Source: Diospyros lotus
Taxonomy: Eukaryota > Streptophyta > Magnoliopsida > Ericales > Ebenaceae
Assembly (NCBI RefSeq): GCF_014633365.1
Contig: NC_068347.1
Coordinates: 23,086,433 to 23,150,432 of the forward strand
Direction of reading: 5' to 3'
Length of the DNA stretch: 64,000 nucleotides
Of the stretch, positions 46,101 to 55,599 are shown one piece after another; position 1 is the first letter of the stretch, and the number at the start of each line of letters is the position of its first letter. A program made the translations under genes and the position numbers. A model generated the notes under the pieces. The model did not search any database. It was not told where the DNA came from and saw only the letters and a list, made by a program, of their open reading frames with translations.

Positions 46101-47297
46101 GATCCCTGTCACGATCGTCATTGTTTGACCTTTCGTTCCAATCCCCGGTGGCTGCATTCATTGCGGCCAGGGGAGGTCCATTCGACTCGTCGATCGATGG
46201 TTCTCGCCACTGCCATGGCCGGCAGTTTGTGTTCCGTTTTGGCCGATGCCTCTCAGTCTTCTGCTCCTCCTCGTCGCCACCATGGCCGTCTATCTCCTCT
46301 CTTTCTTCTTTTTTGACAACCGGCAGCCTTTGTGGCTGCTGTTAAGGAAGCAAGCCGCGACTCTAGTCGCCAGCGATGATGAACGGAGAAGAACAGATCC
46401 GTGGCTGTAAATAAAGAGCAAAAATGGGTTTTTACTCTAGATTATTTTAGTCATTCTAAATTTTAGCAAAATGTGACTGTGAGGAGCAAACTACATGGCT
46501 GCAAATAGAATTTCCCCATAAATTATTGTCTGCATTTGTACATGCATATAGAAACATTTATTTTCTCCATTAAAGAACCACAAAAGCTCAAAAGAATATA
46601 GCTATCGCTTAATTTATTTTCCTGGCTAATTACACTTTAGATCCAAAATCAGTGCAATAAAGCAGCTTCAATTTCCTTGTCAATTAACATGTAAAAAAAA
46701 AAAAGGAGAGAAGCTTCAAGAATCAAGAATGGATGAAGATACAGAGAAGTGCATTCACAAGAAAGAACGATCAAACCTTAAATTTGCTTTTGTCTGAATT
46801 GTTTGAATCCAATTGAAAACTGCAAGGACAGATCATGAATGTAAATGTACCTTAAACCCTAGCCTGCCGTGCTCAGACAGAGTAGACCTCTCGCTGCCGC
46901 GGCCGGCGTCGACAGTCATACCTGGCAGCTGAACCCGCCACAGCACCGCCGCAAGCTTCCTAGACGAAACCACAGCTTCCCTTACCTTTCGGCTACTTTT
47001 TCCGGCGAACTTCGCCGGCAACTGCCTCCCTTCACTTAACGAAATTTCTTCACATTTTTCTCCGCCGCCGAACTTCCAGCGTAGGCCAGGGGTCCCTGGC
47101 CTGCTCCGCTTTCCCGCTGGAGCTCTGTTTCCTTCCTTGTGCAACCTCTCTCCGGCGGAGGAGTATCCGCGGTCGGTAGTTCTCCGCCGAGGTGGTTTCT
47201 GAGTCTTCACTCTCTGGGGAAGATCCGACTCTGGAGTTAGGTTATGAGGTTTGGACGAGACAGCGGCTTGGAGGGCAGTGTCGCCGGTGGTCTTCAT
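40154..47297 (-). CDS. Coiled-coil protein of the uncharacterised At5g41620 family
   Basis: Three minus-strand exons join in frame with complete codons at each junction: 47297-46851 (149 codons), 42407-42276 (44 codons) and 41650-40154 (498 codons plus stop), giving 691 residues. Donor AAG/GTACAT and acceptors CTGCAG and TTGCAG support them. Exon 1 has a basic, Pro-rich start and SSRKLAAVLWRVQLPG, the family's N-terminal motif. Exon 2 (HGESHIGVAFLSHLKAHAY) and the start of exon 3 (AMEGATKWNPACLK) match the order I remember for plant relatives. Residues about 240-430 are a long coiled coil containing AEVWREERVHMKFVDAKIAL and KYSQMNKLVADLETFL. The C-terminal 260 residues are acidic and Ser-rich with low complexity. 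The family includes BRANCHLESS TRICHOME-like proteins; a link to cytoskeleton or cell shape is possible, but the function is not established. Intron 1 (4.4 kb) holds two mobile elements. Using exon 3 alone with its upstream ATG at 41791 would miss the N terminus. Confidence 0.85.
42600..44291 (+). mobile_element. Gag-only LTR retrotransposon (TR-GAG type)
   Basis: Direct LTRs: about 42600-42873 (5' copy, missing its first 25 or so bases) and 43993-44291 (3'). They share GATTTAGTGG, TATGATTGGGTCTTTGATT, AAATTTAAGTCCAGCAATAA and GGCATGATGATATGAATAAA. A primer binding site TGGTATCAGGGC follows the 5' LTR at 42875-42886 and a purine tract AAGGAGGAA precedes the 3' LTR at 43984-43992. Between them is only a gag ORF (42944-43711) and about 180 bases of non-coding DNA; there is no pol. 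It sits in intron 1 of the coiled-coil gene in opposite orientation. An approximately 100 bp host stretch is duplicated on both sides (42490-42597 and 44292-44386) instead of the usual 5 bp. Confidence 0.82.
42944..43711 (+). CDS. Copia-type gag polyprotein, stop inside second zinc knuckle
   Basis: 255 codons. Residues 10-60 (PVFYGENYQVWAIKMKAHLR; LSLWQWVES) are the DUF4219-like start of copia gag; residues 60-200 are the UBN2 capsid region (AWDVLKELYQGNARTKRIQV; LISLPERFEAKISSLEDS). A first zinc knuckle CDHCKKPGHEEKDC is complete. A second, CF-stop-CKRFGHLKKDC, is cut by a TAG at 43709-43711 that replaces the aromatic residue usual at that spot. The frame stays open for about 36 more codons after the stop. 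Gag forms the particle that packages element RNA. The long open frame suggests fairly recent activity with trans-supplied pol. Confidence 0.8.
   Translation: MASTNTSSLSPPVFYGENYQVWAIKMKAHLRGLSLWQWVESEREIPPLGNNPTLNQIRAHEEAEAKAPKALSQLHAAVSESIFSRIMACETAKEAWDVLKELYQGNARTKRIQVLNLKRNFEILRMNEKDTIQEFSEKLMMVVNRIRLMGEELPDSRIVEKVLISLPERFEAKISSLEDSRDISQITLAELIGALQAQEQRRIMRNEESEKTVEGAYLAKSLSSKKKGKIPECDHCKKPGHEEKDCWHKGKPQCF
44985..45200 (+). repeat. Array of palindromic GAACCCATGGGTTC units
   Basis: Five to six degenerate units of roughly 35-45 bases, each built round GAACCCATGGGTTC (44986, 45047, 45090, 45114) followed by AAACCAATTTTC or AATTGTATTC. The core is a perfect inverted repeat. Related GGGGTTCGAAT and GGGTTCGGAT strings recur at 45474 and 45906, on either side of the nested MITE. 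It lies inside the GC-rich Mutator-like element. Confidence 0.7.
45295..45440 (+). repeat. TA-rich repeats with CACACCA spacers
   Basis: TATATATA runs alternate with ATCACACCA (45309, 45339, 45384, 45427) and AATTGTAGAC/AATTGCAGAC. The GGAAACTA-TATATATCACACCA unit occurs twice. It is low-complexity DNA within the Mutator-like element. Confidence 0.65.
45595..45905. mobile_element. hAT-type MITE nested in the Mutator-like element
   Basis: 311 bp with a near-perfect terminal inverted repeat, TAGAGTTGGCAAATGGG against CCCATTTGCCAACTCTA, flanked by TGGTTCGG (45587-45594) and GGGTTCGG (45906-45913), an 8 bp target duplication with one change. TAG-type ends and 8 bp duplications define hAT. The interior is extremely GC-rich (CGGGTCGGGCC-type strings) and non-coding. 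Confidence 0.85.
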
Positions 47298-47600
47298 CGT
47301 TGACGGCGAGACTCAGGCATCACAACGCCTCCAGGTTGGGAAGAGTACGTTGTTGTCATTGATTTCTCGTGACAGCCGCTTCCCGCTTGCGTGTGTGAAA
47401 GCGAGAGAGAGAGAGAGGGGAGGGGGACAGTAATTTTCTGAGTGATTTTCCCGAGAAAATGCCGCTGGCTAAGGGCTGCGTCATCGAAGGAAGCAATTAA
47501 GCATGATGTCTGTACGGTCGACGTATCTCCTGCGCTGTTTGGATTGTGGACCGTTTGGTATGGATCTGAAAATTCATTTATTAGGCTTTTAATTACATAC
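47298..47600 (-). promoter_or_regulatory. Probable leader and promoter of the coiled-coil gene
   Basis: The DNA upstream of the start codon at 47297 is GC-richer up to about 47530 and carries a GA/CT microsatellite at 47400-47419, typical of a plant leader. No TATA box was recognised. The gypsy-type element starts at 47727, only 430 bases upstream of the start codon, so the promoter is squeezed or partly replaced. Confidence 0.35.
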
Positions 47601-47726
47601 ATATATGCTTTAAGTTTTAAAATTTATAAAAATTTAAGAGAATCTGTTTCATAATTAATTTTGAAATTAGAGGGATGATATATTATTTGTCTCGAATAAT
47701 ATTTATGTTATCCGACATAGATATAT

Positions 47727-48200
47727 TGATGCGGTCACCAATCAAGACCCGACCCAAAATCGACCCGACCATGCTGGAATAATATTTTAATATTTCTTAA
47801 GTTTTAAAATTCTACTTAATTTAAGATTTTATTTTATTTTATTTTAATACTTCTTAAGTTTTTAGAATTTTACTTGATTTAGAATTCAATTTCATGTTTC
47901 TACTTGATTTAGGATTTTACTTCATGTTGTATTATGATTTATTTCTATTAGGATTTTAGTTGGATTTTGTTTACAAATATTAGATGAATTTGGATTAGCC
48001 AACTACTATAAATATGCCTAGGATCTAGAGTTTGTAATCAAGTTTTCCTTAATCAAATTTCAGCAACCTATTTGGGTTTTCTTAGCAAAACAGTCTTGTT
48101 TTTACGTCTTATTGAAAGCCAAGATTCGGCCATTGAAGTTTGCTCTTTCAAGGGTTTATTTTGGTGTGTTTTTTTCACACACGCGCTACACGCTGCGTCA
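47727..48200 (+). repeat. 5' LTR of the short gypsy-type element
   Basis: 474 bp, TG to CA, followed by GG and the broken primer binding site. It contains ACTATAAATATGCC at about 48004, a likely LTR promoter TATA box shared with the other copies. Confidence 0.85.
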
Positions 48201-48209
48201 GGTGGTATC

Positions 48210-50884
48210 TGTAACACCCGAGAATAATTTTGAGGATAAAAATGATGTTTGATAAAGGGCATAATTGGAATTTTGGGAAAAATAAGACTATAAGGCACAC
48301 TAACACAGTTTTGGACGACCGAATTAATCAGAGGGAGTACCTCGGACCCTAGATAGCCAAGGAAAATGGTATAGTATCGACGAGCAATTAAAATTATGAT
48401 TTTTAGTGATGAAAGAAATGAGATCGGGAACAGTTTTCGGTACAGCAAAAATACAGCTGCCAATTAGGTCGTATTACCGAATTGTTATAAACGATGTCCA
48501 AAAAGTCAAAGGAGGGTATCAAGGACTAGTATTCGATGTATAGAACAACCCTTAAGTGGTTTCAGGTTGAATCGAGCGGATTTGAGGTCAAATAAATCAG
48601 TCGGGCCTAAGTGTAATTTTCTAAAATTGCCCGAGGAAGGTCTAAACGGAAATTTTTCGAAAGATTCAAGGGAGAAATGAGAAATACTAATCTTAAGGGT
48701 CATAGTGAGAATGTTAGAAAGATCGGGGGCTTGAGGATAAGGACCAAAATGTAAAACAAAATTTCATGGGGGCCTAACTGTAATTTTCAGAAATTTCGCA
48801 CATACATGGCAGATTTGGCCGAGATTTTGGCCTGATTTTCCGGCTATTTGGGCAGCCTAGGGTCGTCAGGGAGTGGCCTAGGGTGGCCTAGGAGGCGTGG
48901 GGAAGAAGGCTTAGCCGGAGATCAACCACGTGGGGGCGGATTTTGGCTATAAATAGCCAAGGGTTCGGCCGAGAAGGAAGCACCAAATCGAGCTCGTTTT
49001 TGAGCGATTTTTGGAGCTTTGATAGAGGGCTTTTGGTCTCTGGGAGACAAGGATCATTTTGGGATCGATTTGAGGCGTTTTGGAGTAGGTTTGAGGGGGT
49101 TTCGAGTTCGGCCGAGGGTTTGAGGCGGTCCGCCTAGCCGGACCTGCAACCGGCCATTTGGGCCACTTTCCGATGGCCTTTTGGCCTGATTTTGGTGGGG
49201 ATAGGATCAAATTCTCAAGGGCTTCCGGGGGGTACCGGTTTCAAGGCGATCGGAGCAACCCCCGGCGGCCGGCTAAAGGTAGAAGACGACCCGCGCGTGA
49301 CTGCCACGCGCCAGTTCAAACCAGTCAGCCACGCGCCCGCGCGTGAGGGCGCGTGAGACTTCAGGTAATTTCGAAATTTTTTTATTTATTTTAAGAAAAT
49401 TAAATTATAAATTATTATGTAAAAATATTTGAGAAAATAGTCGTATAGATATTTATTTTGGATTATTAGAGAAGAAAATGGGAGAAAAATAGGAAAAATA
49501 TGAGAAAATTAAGGAAAATTATAATTGTTGGATAAATGTGATGATTAGGGTGCCTTGAGGGTTGAGACGAAGTGACTCGTGCGAAGATCGAAGAAGGCAC
49601 GCAAATCGAGGCAGGCACGTAAATCGAGGCGTACCGAAATATCGCCAAAGGTGAGTGTTCGCCTCCAACTTTGTTTTGACTTGTAAGTGGTTCTACCCGA
49701 AAAGACTTTAAGTGACATGTGAATGGTTTACTGTGAATGTTCATCCCTATGGCTTGGTTTATTATGGTTGTCCAAACAGTTATTTACACATGCATTGAAT
49801 TTCGTACAGTAAATTGCATACATTGAGATGTTGATTTTTATGCATGTTATGATTTCTCGGCATTGGCTTGTTTTGTGTCGTCCATGTGGGACGTGGGTTG
49901 GTAACTTGTGACGTAGCCCAGAGTGACAGCACTCGGGATGCGTACCTAGGATTAATGCTAGGTGACTCACTTGGGACAGGGCTGAGACGGACTTCACCCT
50001 ACGGGACCCAAGTGGCGGGGCTGAGAGTGGACACCACCCCGGTTGTTGGCTCAAGTGGCGGGGCTGCGAGTGGACACCACCCCAGGATCCTTTGAGCAAT
50101 AGCATTAATGCCGAGGTGACGTCGATTCCGAGGATAGTGCTGATATGACACTCTTGGGGCTAAGGTTGCGTTGGGTTTTGGAATGCTTTTGAGTTGGAGC
50201 GTAAAGCCTAACAATGACAATGGGGTGATTCCCGGGTTCATATGCCGAGGTTGTCCCTCTTAAGCAGGACTGTTTTGCCAATGGGCCGAAGTGGTTGTGT
50301 TGCCTTTAGAGAGATTGCATTTTCCCCGGTTAGGGTTAAGTGCTATGTGGGATTCTCTTAGGCTGGTGCATGTCGGGATTTATCGATTTTGTATATGATT
50401 TTTCATATCTGCATGAAAACGTTTTTGAACTCTCACTTAGATGATTCAGCATCTAATTTTGACTATGTCCCTGGAATATTCAAACGTTCCAGGTGAAAGC
50501 AGTAGCGCCAAGGGAAAGAATATCATCGAGATGTAGCGGCTATGTTTAGTTTTCGTAGGTTTTGTCCATGATTACGATGTTCAGAAGTTATGTAATATTT
50601 TGATATTTTCATGTGAAACATCGACTTGGTTATTGTAAAGGAATTGTCGGTTATATATCATTGAGGTTTCGATCTTGTTTTCGCTGATGTGATTGTTGAT
50701 ACCTGTCTTAGTTTATTATTAAATTTTGATGTGCTAAGAAGGTACGATCGGGATTGACGGGAAATGATTATGATGAAGGTATATGTGTTGAGAGACTTAT
50801 GTTGTGTGTTCGATGTTGAAAAAAAAAAAAAAATATTCCCGAAATCTCGAGTTAACGCTCGTTGTGGGAAAATGGGGCGTTACA
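48210..50884 (+). mobile_element. 2.7 kb solo LTR inserted in a primer binding site
   Basis: It starts TGTAACACCCGAGAATAA and ends AATGGGGCGTTACA, the short inverted TGTAAC/GTTACA ends of an LTR. A perfect 5 bp target duplication GTATC flanks it (48205-48209 and 50885-50889); both copies are part of the interrupted TGGTATCAGAG. Long LTRs with TGTAACACCC starts and GCGTTACA ends are typical of the gypsy Tekay/Del chromovirus group; that assignment is from memory. A TATA box (GGCTATAAATAGCC) lies at 48946-48959. A duplicated AAGTGGCGGGGCTG-GAGTGGACACCACCCC unit sits at 50010-50085. No second LTR or internal region remains, so two LTRs recombined. Confidence 0.85.
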
Positions 50885-50912
50885 GTATCAGAGTTGTTCA
50901 TCAACCAATCAG

Positions 50913-52328
50913 ATGGCCAATCTTGAAGGTAACGGTAGTAACCAGCCTCGTGACGGTGATCGGGGCCTACTCGCGGTTTGGAGAGCAATCGAAGAACAAC
51001 GGGAAATAACTCGTACAATGGAGCAACAATTGGAGCAAATCCGCAACCAATTGGGCATTTTACAACCAGTTAAGGATAATCGGAATCAGACTAATGGCAT
51101 GAATCAAGCCGGCTACATTATACCGGGAAGACCAACCATTAATCCTGTCCTTATTAATCCTAGAAGACCAATGATGGATGATAGCGACGATAAGGATGAT
51201 CTTGGTCGTATGATAGCCAACTCTAGTGGTAAAGGGGTTGGGAGGAATGGGCAGCAACACAACCATTGGGGAAACGATGAGTATAAACTAAAGAATGACT
51301 TTTCGATGAATTTGGAGCTTGATTTTGAAGATTATGTTGTCCCAACAACCTCAACGTTTGCAAACTTAGGTCTGATTTATGCGGCTAACATAACAGAAAC
51401 TCCAAGGTTATTGACTCATACTGGGGTATTTTCCAATCCCGAGGGCTCAGGAAATGCTTCGCAACCCAATGATAGTGGCATTTCTTCTTATCGACTTGCG
51501 ACTGTAAAGGAGATGAAGGTTATGGTAGCAAATCCTTCTACAGTTTATTCAAGCTCTAGCATGGTTGAATCTAAGGCAATAAGAACATATTCACCTTCGC
51601 AATTACAAAAGCAAGATGGTCACATGGGTCTCTTTGTGGGTAGGGGTGTTGGATCTCCTAGGCTAGTTAACTCAACAACTGTTATAGCTGATCAAGTGCT
51701 TAGACCAAATGAGGATTCAAGCATCAATATTTTAAGTTATGGAGAGACTGCTGGTAGTCATGGAATGAGCTTTTATTCGAAACAGTTGCAAAAGAATGCT
51801 TCCCCTGGCAAGAAAAATCTACAAATAAATTCAGAAACCGTTGAGGAGTCAAAATCAATAAAGCTAATTAGAGGAGAAAGACTTGTGATAAGATCTACCA
51901 GATTAGAGAAGCACTCAAGATGGAAGGTTCAACGTCCTCAGTCTAACAGTAATAATACAATAGAGGCGGAGGGCAACAAACATGGTGATGGTTGGACCCA
52001 TGCCAACGAAGATAGGGCTAAGAGGAGAAGGAATGTCTTTGCTTATGTTCCCTTAGCAGAAAAGTTCAAGCAGTCCAAGAAGATGTCAAACAAAAGTTGC
52101 ACAAATAAGAAGTACAAGGCGACAGCTAATAAGCATAAGAAGCACAAGGTATTTGAGGTTGGAGATGAAGTCATGATATTCTTGAAGAAAGAACGGATTC
52201 CAGTAGAAAAGCAGAACAAGTTCAAGCCAAAGAAGTATGGTCCTTACAAGATTCCAAAGAAGACCAATGATAATGCTTATGTTGTGGATTTGCCTAATCA
52301 AATGGATATTTCCAAACATTCAATGTGA
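50913..52328 (+). CDS. ORF of the short gypsy-type element: gag-like start, integrase tail
   Basis: 471 residues from [18 protein letters not shown]; the ATG is about 25 bases after the primer binding site. Residues 15-50 ([20 protein letters not shown]) form a short coiled coil as at the start of gypsy gag. Residues about 400-470 ([52 protein letters not shown]) are the C-terminal end of gypsy integrase, normally followed by DLPDDMGIS as here (DLPNQMDIS). The middle 300 residues are Ser/Asn-rich and I do not recognise them. Protease, RT, RNase H and the integrase core are absent. The frame is open throughout, which is unexpected for a decayed element. A few codons upstream (from 50862) belong to the solo LTR, not the original protein. 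Confidence 0.7.
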   Translation: MANLEGNGSNQPRDGDRGLLAVWRAIEEQREITRTMEQQLEQIRNQLGILQPVKDNRNQTNGMNQAGYIIPGRPTINPVLINPRRPMMDDSDDKDDLGRMIANSSGKGVGRNGQQHNHWGNDEYKLKNDFSMNLELDFEDYVVPTTSTFANLGLIYAANITETPRLLTHTGVFSNPEGSGNASQPNDSGISSYRLATVKEMKVMVANPSTVYSSSSMVESKAIRTYSPSQLQKQDGHMGLFVGRGVGSPRLVNSTTVIADQVLRPNEDSSINILSYGETAGSHGMSFYSKQLQKNASPGKKNLQINSETVEESKSIKLIRGERLVIRSTRLEKHSRWKVQRPQSNSNNTIEAEGNKHGDGWTHANEDRAKRRRNVFAYVPLAEKFKQSKKMSNKSCTNKKYKATANKHKKHKVFEVGDEVMIFLKKERIPVEKQNKFKPKKYGPYKIPKKTNDNAYVVDLPNQMDISKHSM

Positions 52329-52414
52329 CTAATCTCTCTTCACACTTACTGGATGTGGATTTGTCCAAACATGATCAAAATTCGAGGTCGAATTTTTTGT
52401 CAAGTGAAGGTGAA

Positions 52415-52888
52415 TGATGCAGTCACCAATCAAGACCCGGTCCAAAGCCGACCCGACCACGCCGGAACAATATTTTAATACTTTTTAAGTTTTAGAATTC
52501 TACTTGGTTTAGGATTCTACTTTATGTTATTTTAATACTTCTTAAGTTTTTAGAATTTTACTTGATTTAGAATTCAATTTCATGTTTCTACTTGATTTAG
52601 GATTCTACTTCATGTTAGATTAAGATTTATTTCTATTAGGATTTTAGTTGGATTTTGTTTACAAATATTAGATGGGTTTGGATTAGCCAAATACTATAAA
52701 TATGCCTAGGATCTAGAGTTTGTAATCAAGTTTTTCTTAATCAAATTTCAACAACATATTTGGGTTTTCTTAGCAAAACAGTCTAGTTTTTGCATCTTCT
52801 TGAAAGCCAAGGTTCGGCCATTGAAGTTTACTCTTTCAAGGATTTATTTTGGTGTGTGTTTTTCACACCCACGCTACACACTGCGTCA
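52415..52888 (+). repeat. 3' LTR of the short gypsy-type element
   Basis: 474 bp, same ends and length as the 5' LTR, with scattered substitutions and small indels against it. ACTATAAATATGCC lies at about 52692. Confidence 0.85.
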
Positions 52889-53420
52889 CATATAAGAGAG
52901 AAGCCCACAATCTCCTTTGATTTTATCTACGTCGAACAAACGTTATATTGTCATGTTAATCCGACATGAACAGCATAATAATTTTTTTAAAATTAATAAT
53001 AAAATGAGATGTTCTCATTTTTACTTCATCCATAAATTAAACCTATTTGAAATTAACATTTCTTAATTTTTTTAGTGGAATTAAAAAATATAATGAAATA
53101 AAATTAATTTTAAGAATATTAATATATCCCTAATGCTTTTTAACTCTAATTTTATAATTAAATTGTAACAGTGAGTGGGGGGATAATATCTTAGGCCGCA
53201 TTTAGTTGAGGAAAACATTTTATGCTTTTTAACTCTAATTTTATAATTAAAAAATCACATCTAAAACCCTTTTAATATAAAATGAGGAGTCAAGTAGTTT
53301 GAATAAACTTGATAAAATCTTAAAAGTTAAATTGATCATATGTTACCTAAATTTTGAATATATTTAACTTAAAACACTATTAAACTTTGTATTTTGACAA
53401 ATTACTCTTTTTAACTTTTT
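52889..53420. repeat. Repeat debris, with a 28 bp duplication
   Basis: 52889-52985 resembles the start of the window (CATATAAGAG, TCGAACAAAC, TTATATT). ATGCTTTTTAACTCTAATTT occurs at 53134 and again at 53223 with about eight more shared bases (period about 89). The second copy follows GGCCGCATTTAGTTGAGG, which resembles a MITE end. No gene was seen. Confidence 0.45.
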
Positions 53421-53425
53421 TGAAT

Positions 53426-53500
53426 TAGCCACGACACCTCATTATTATCAATGTTTTTGAGTGAATTGATCATAATGATAATAATGAGGTGTCGTGGCTA
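53426..53500. repeat. Perfect 24 bp inverted repeat (hairpin)
   Basis: TAGCCACGACACCTCATTAT plus TATC at 53426-53449 is exactly complementary to 53477-53500, separated by 27 bases. An RNA from either strand would form a 24 bp perfect stem with a short loop. It is GC-richer than the flanking DNA. No second copy or target duplication was found in the window. Confidence 0.85.
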
Positions 53501-53899
53501 TAAATTTTATGCTTTTGTCTTGAACGCCCTTGAGTTTTAAACTTTTTCAACATGGACAACCATAAAAACAAAGTGTTTATTGAACTAAATTAAATAAAAA
53601 TTGGGAATAATTTTAATTTAAATTAATTGGAATAACATTGTTTCTCATGAATGAGTAACATGGTCATTTGTAAAAAGTTCATGTAGCAAAAAGAAAATTC
53701 AATTGATGTACGATATATTTATTTAATATCGTTAGTAACAACTATCATGATTAATTTAAAATTATTTTAAGAGTTTTGTTGAAAATTTTGTATTTTAATT
53801 TATTGAAAATATATTTTGGTGATCAAATATTTCTTAATAAATTTGGTTTATTGATAATTTTTTAAATATTTAAATTTTTTCTTAAGATTGAAAATTTCA

Positions 53900-55372
53900 T
53901 ACTCATAATATATTTCAAAATAGTCGAGTATGATAGAAAACTTTTATGAAAATCAATTAAGTATGAAAAAGATTTTTTATAAAACTCATTCAAGTATATG
54001 AATTGATCCAATTGACTATCATAGGATTTTACTCGAGTATGTTACACAAAATTATGTTGTTTTTAAGTTAAATTGAGTATGGAACTTTTGAAATTGAGTA
54101 AGGATCTTTCATTACTTGGGTGAGTTTTCCTGAAAAATTGAGTTTCGCCAAAGCTATATAATATAAGTGTCTTTTTACTCGAGTAAAGTTTATTTCTAAA
54201 TTGACTAATGTATTTTATTAATAGAGTAAAATATATGTATTAGTCGAGTGAAGATAGATTGATTTCTAGCTAAGTCCTTGAACTTAAAGTTAATCGAGTA
54301 TCAAGTGTTTGTACTCGAGTAAATTTGGTTGTTAGTCAAGTAATCTTAGTCCTGTAATCGAGTGAGTAATGCAAGTTTTTATGACTTTTGAGTTAGTCGA
54401 ATAACGACTTGATCATATTCGAGTAAGCCCGCTACATAATCGATTACATGAAAGGTCCAATCGAGTAAGGTGCTATGTTAGTCAAATAAGCTCATATATT
54501 AGTCGATAAGTTTTGTCAAAATTTGAAAAATATAATTGTTGGATGCACTAAATGCTTAACAGTTTCAACTTTTTAGTTTATTTAATGTATTTCAGACAAT
54601 ATCGGCATTTTTCTATGAATTTATATCTACTGTTTAATACTTGACAAAAAATGACAATTGTGAGATAATTGAAGCATTCCAATTCCCATTTACCATGTCA
54701 GCTAACATTCAATACAAGAAATCTATAAATAGAAGATGAAATTGCTTGAAGAAGATTAAAAGAACTAATTATAAACTCAAGAGCTACTTTCGAAAGCCTA
54801 CAACGTTCATTCTTAAAATCCTTCCTATTTCTCACGAGCCGATTCTGCTTAAATCTTTTTGTGAGATTTTCTTTAGAGAATGTTCTTCATTCTAAATTTT
54901 GTAAACTCTCTCTATCAAAAGAAAAGTTTTAGTACTTACTGTTTTATTTCATATTTTTCTATTGAGAAATCATTTCACATTATTTGTGAAAACTTGTAAA
55001 AGGTTATGCCTAATCCTTTGAAATGCAATGTATTGGTTTTGACCGAGCCAAGTATAAAAAACCAAGTGTGATAGGTTACATCTAGTCTTTGAAAGACAGT
55101 GGTTGTAACTGTGTTTATTTGTAAAAAGTCAACTATAAATGTTTGTAATTGAGACTGTAAAAGTTACAAGGTAATAGAATACACTTGGTGCGCATTTGCA
55201 AAATTCTTGGTTGTGAACCAAGGTAGTAGACTAAGCAATTGAGGCTGAACCACTTTATAACTGATGTTTTACGCTTGTTATTTCCTTTATTACATCTTAT
55301 CTCAATTCCTTTTATTTAAATTCAAATTTAAAAAATTGTGAAAAGGCTTAATTCACCCTTCTTAAGTTAACA
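53900..55372 (+). repeat. LTR-like repeat with TCGAGTA motif array
   Basis: The left two-thirds carries many degenerate (A)TCGAGTAA strings on the plus strand. A TATA-like TCTATAAATAG lies near 54721. The end AATTCACCCTTCTTAAGTTAACA is followed at 55373 by TTTGTATCAAGCTT, close to the TTTGGTATCAGAGCTT primer binding site. That suggests a 5' LTR with its internal region lost or decayed. The left boundary is not resolved. Confidence 0.55.
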
Positions 55373-55599
55373 TTTGTATCAAGCTTATTTGACAAATTTA
55401 AAAATTTAAAAATATTTGAACCAAAAGACTAAAATTCATATAATGTGCTCAATTTACCAAACTCTAAATGGTTTAAAGTGTCAATTTTAAGTTCAATTAC
55501 TCCAAACACTGATAAAATTTTAAATAAATGAAGTTAAGCCTGTCAAAATATTAGCAAATCAGAATATGTGATTGATATACCTATTCTATAAGTGTTGTG

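Larger units (their letters stand above)
44577..46516. mobile_element. GC-rich Mutator-like element, possible Pack-MULE
   Basis: The left end GGGAAATTCTATTTGTTGCC and the complement of the right end GGGAAATTCTATTTGCAGCC form a terminal inverted repeat of at least 60 bases (CTCACTTTTTAGTAAAATT against CACATTTTGCTAAAATT). A perfect 9 bp target duplication CATAAATTA lies at 44568-44576 and 46517-46525, the Mutator hallmark. The interior (44700-44940 and 45990-46400) is much GC-richer than the intron around it, contains a duplicated ACATGGAGAAGACGGCAACA (about 44713 and 44875), a palindromic repeat array, TA-rich stretches and a nested hAT MITE. No transposase was seen. GC-rich interiors suggest captured gene sequence, but no parent gene was recognised. 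Confidence 0.8.
47727..52888 (+). mobile_element. Short non-autonomous gypsy-type LTR retrotransposon, interrupted
   Basis: Two 474 bp direct LTRs, 47727-48200 and 52415-52888, both TGATGC-GTCACCAATCAAG to CTGCGTCA. Flanks are TATAT (47722-47726) and CATAT (52889-52893), a target duplication with one change. A primer binding site TGGTATC begins at 48203, is cut by a 2675 bp solo LTR, and resumes ATCAGAG at 50887. A purine-rich tract AAGTGAAGGTGAA precedes the 3' LTR. Without the nested LTR and its duplication the element would be only about 2.5 kb. It has one ORF (50913-52328) with a gag-like start and an integrase C-terminal tail, but no protease, RT or RNase H. The same LTR family appears in RidA intron 1. 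Confidence 0.88.
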
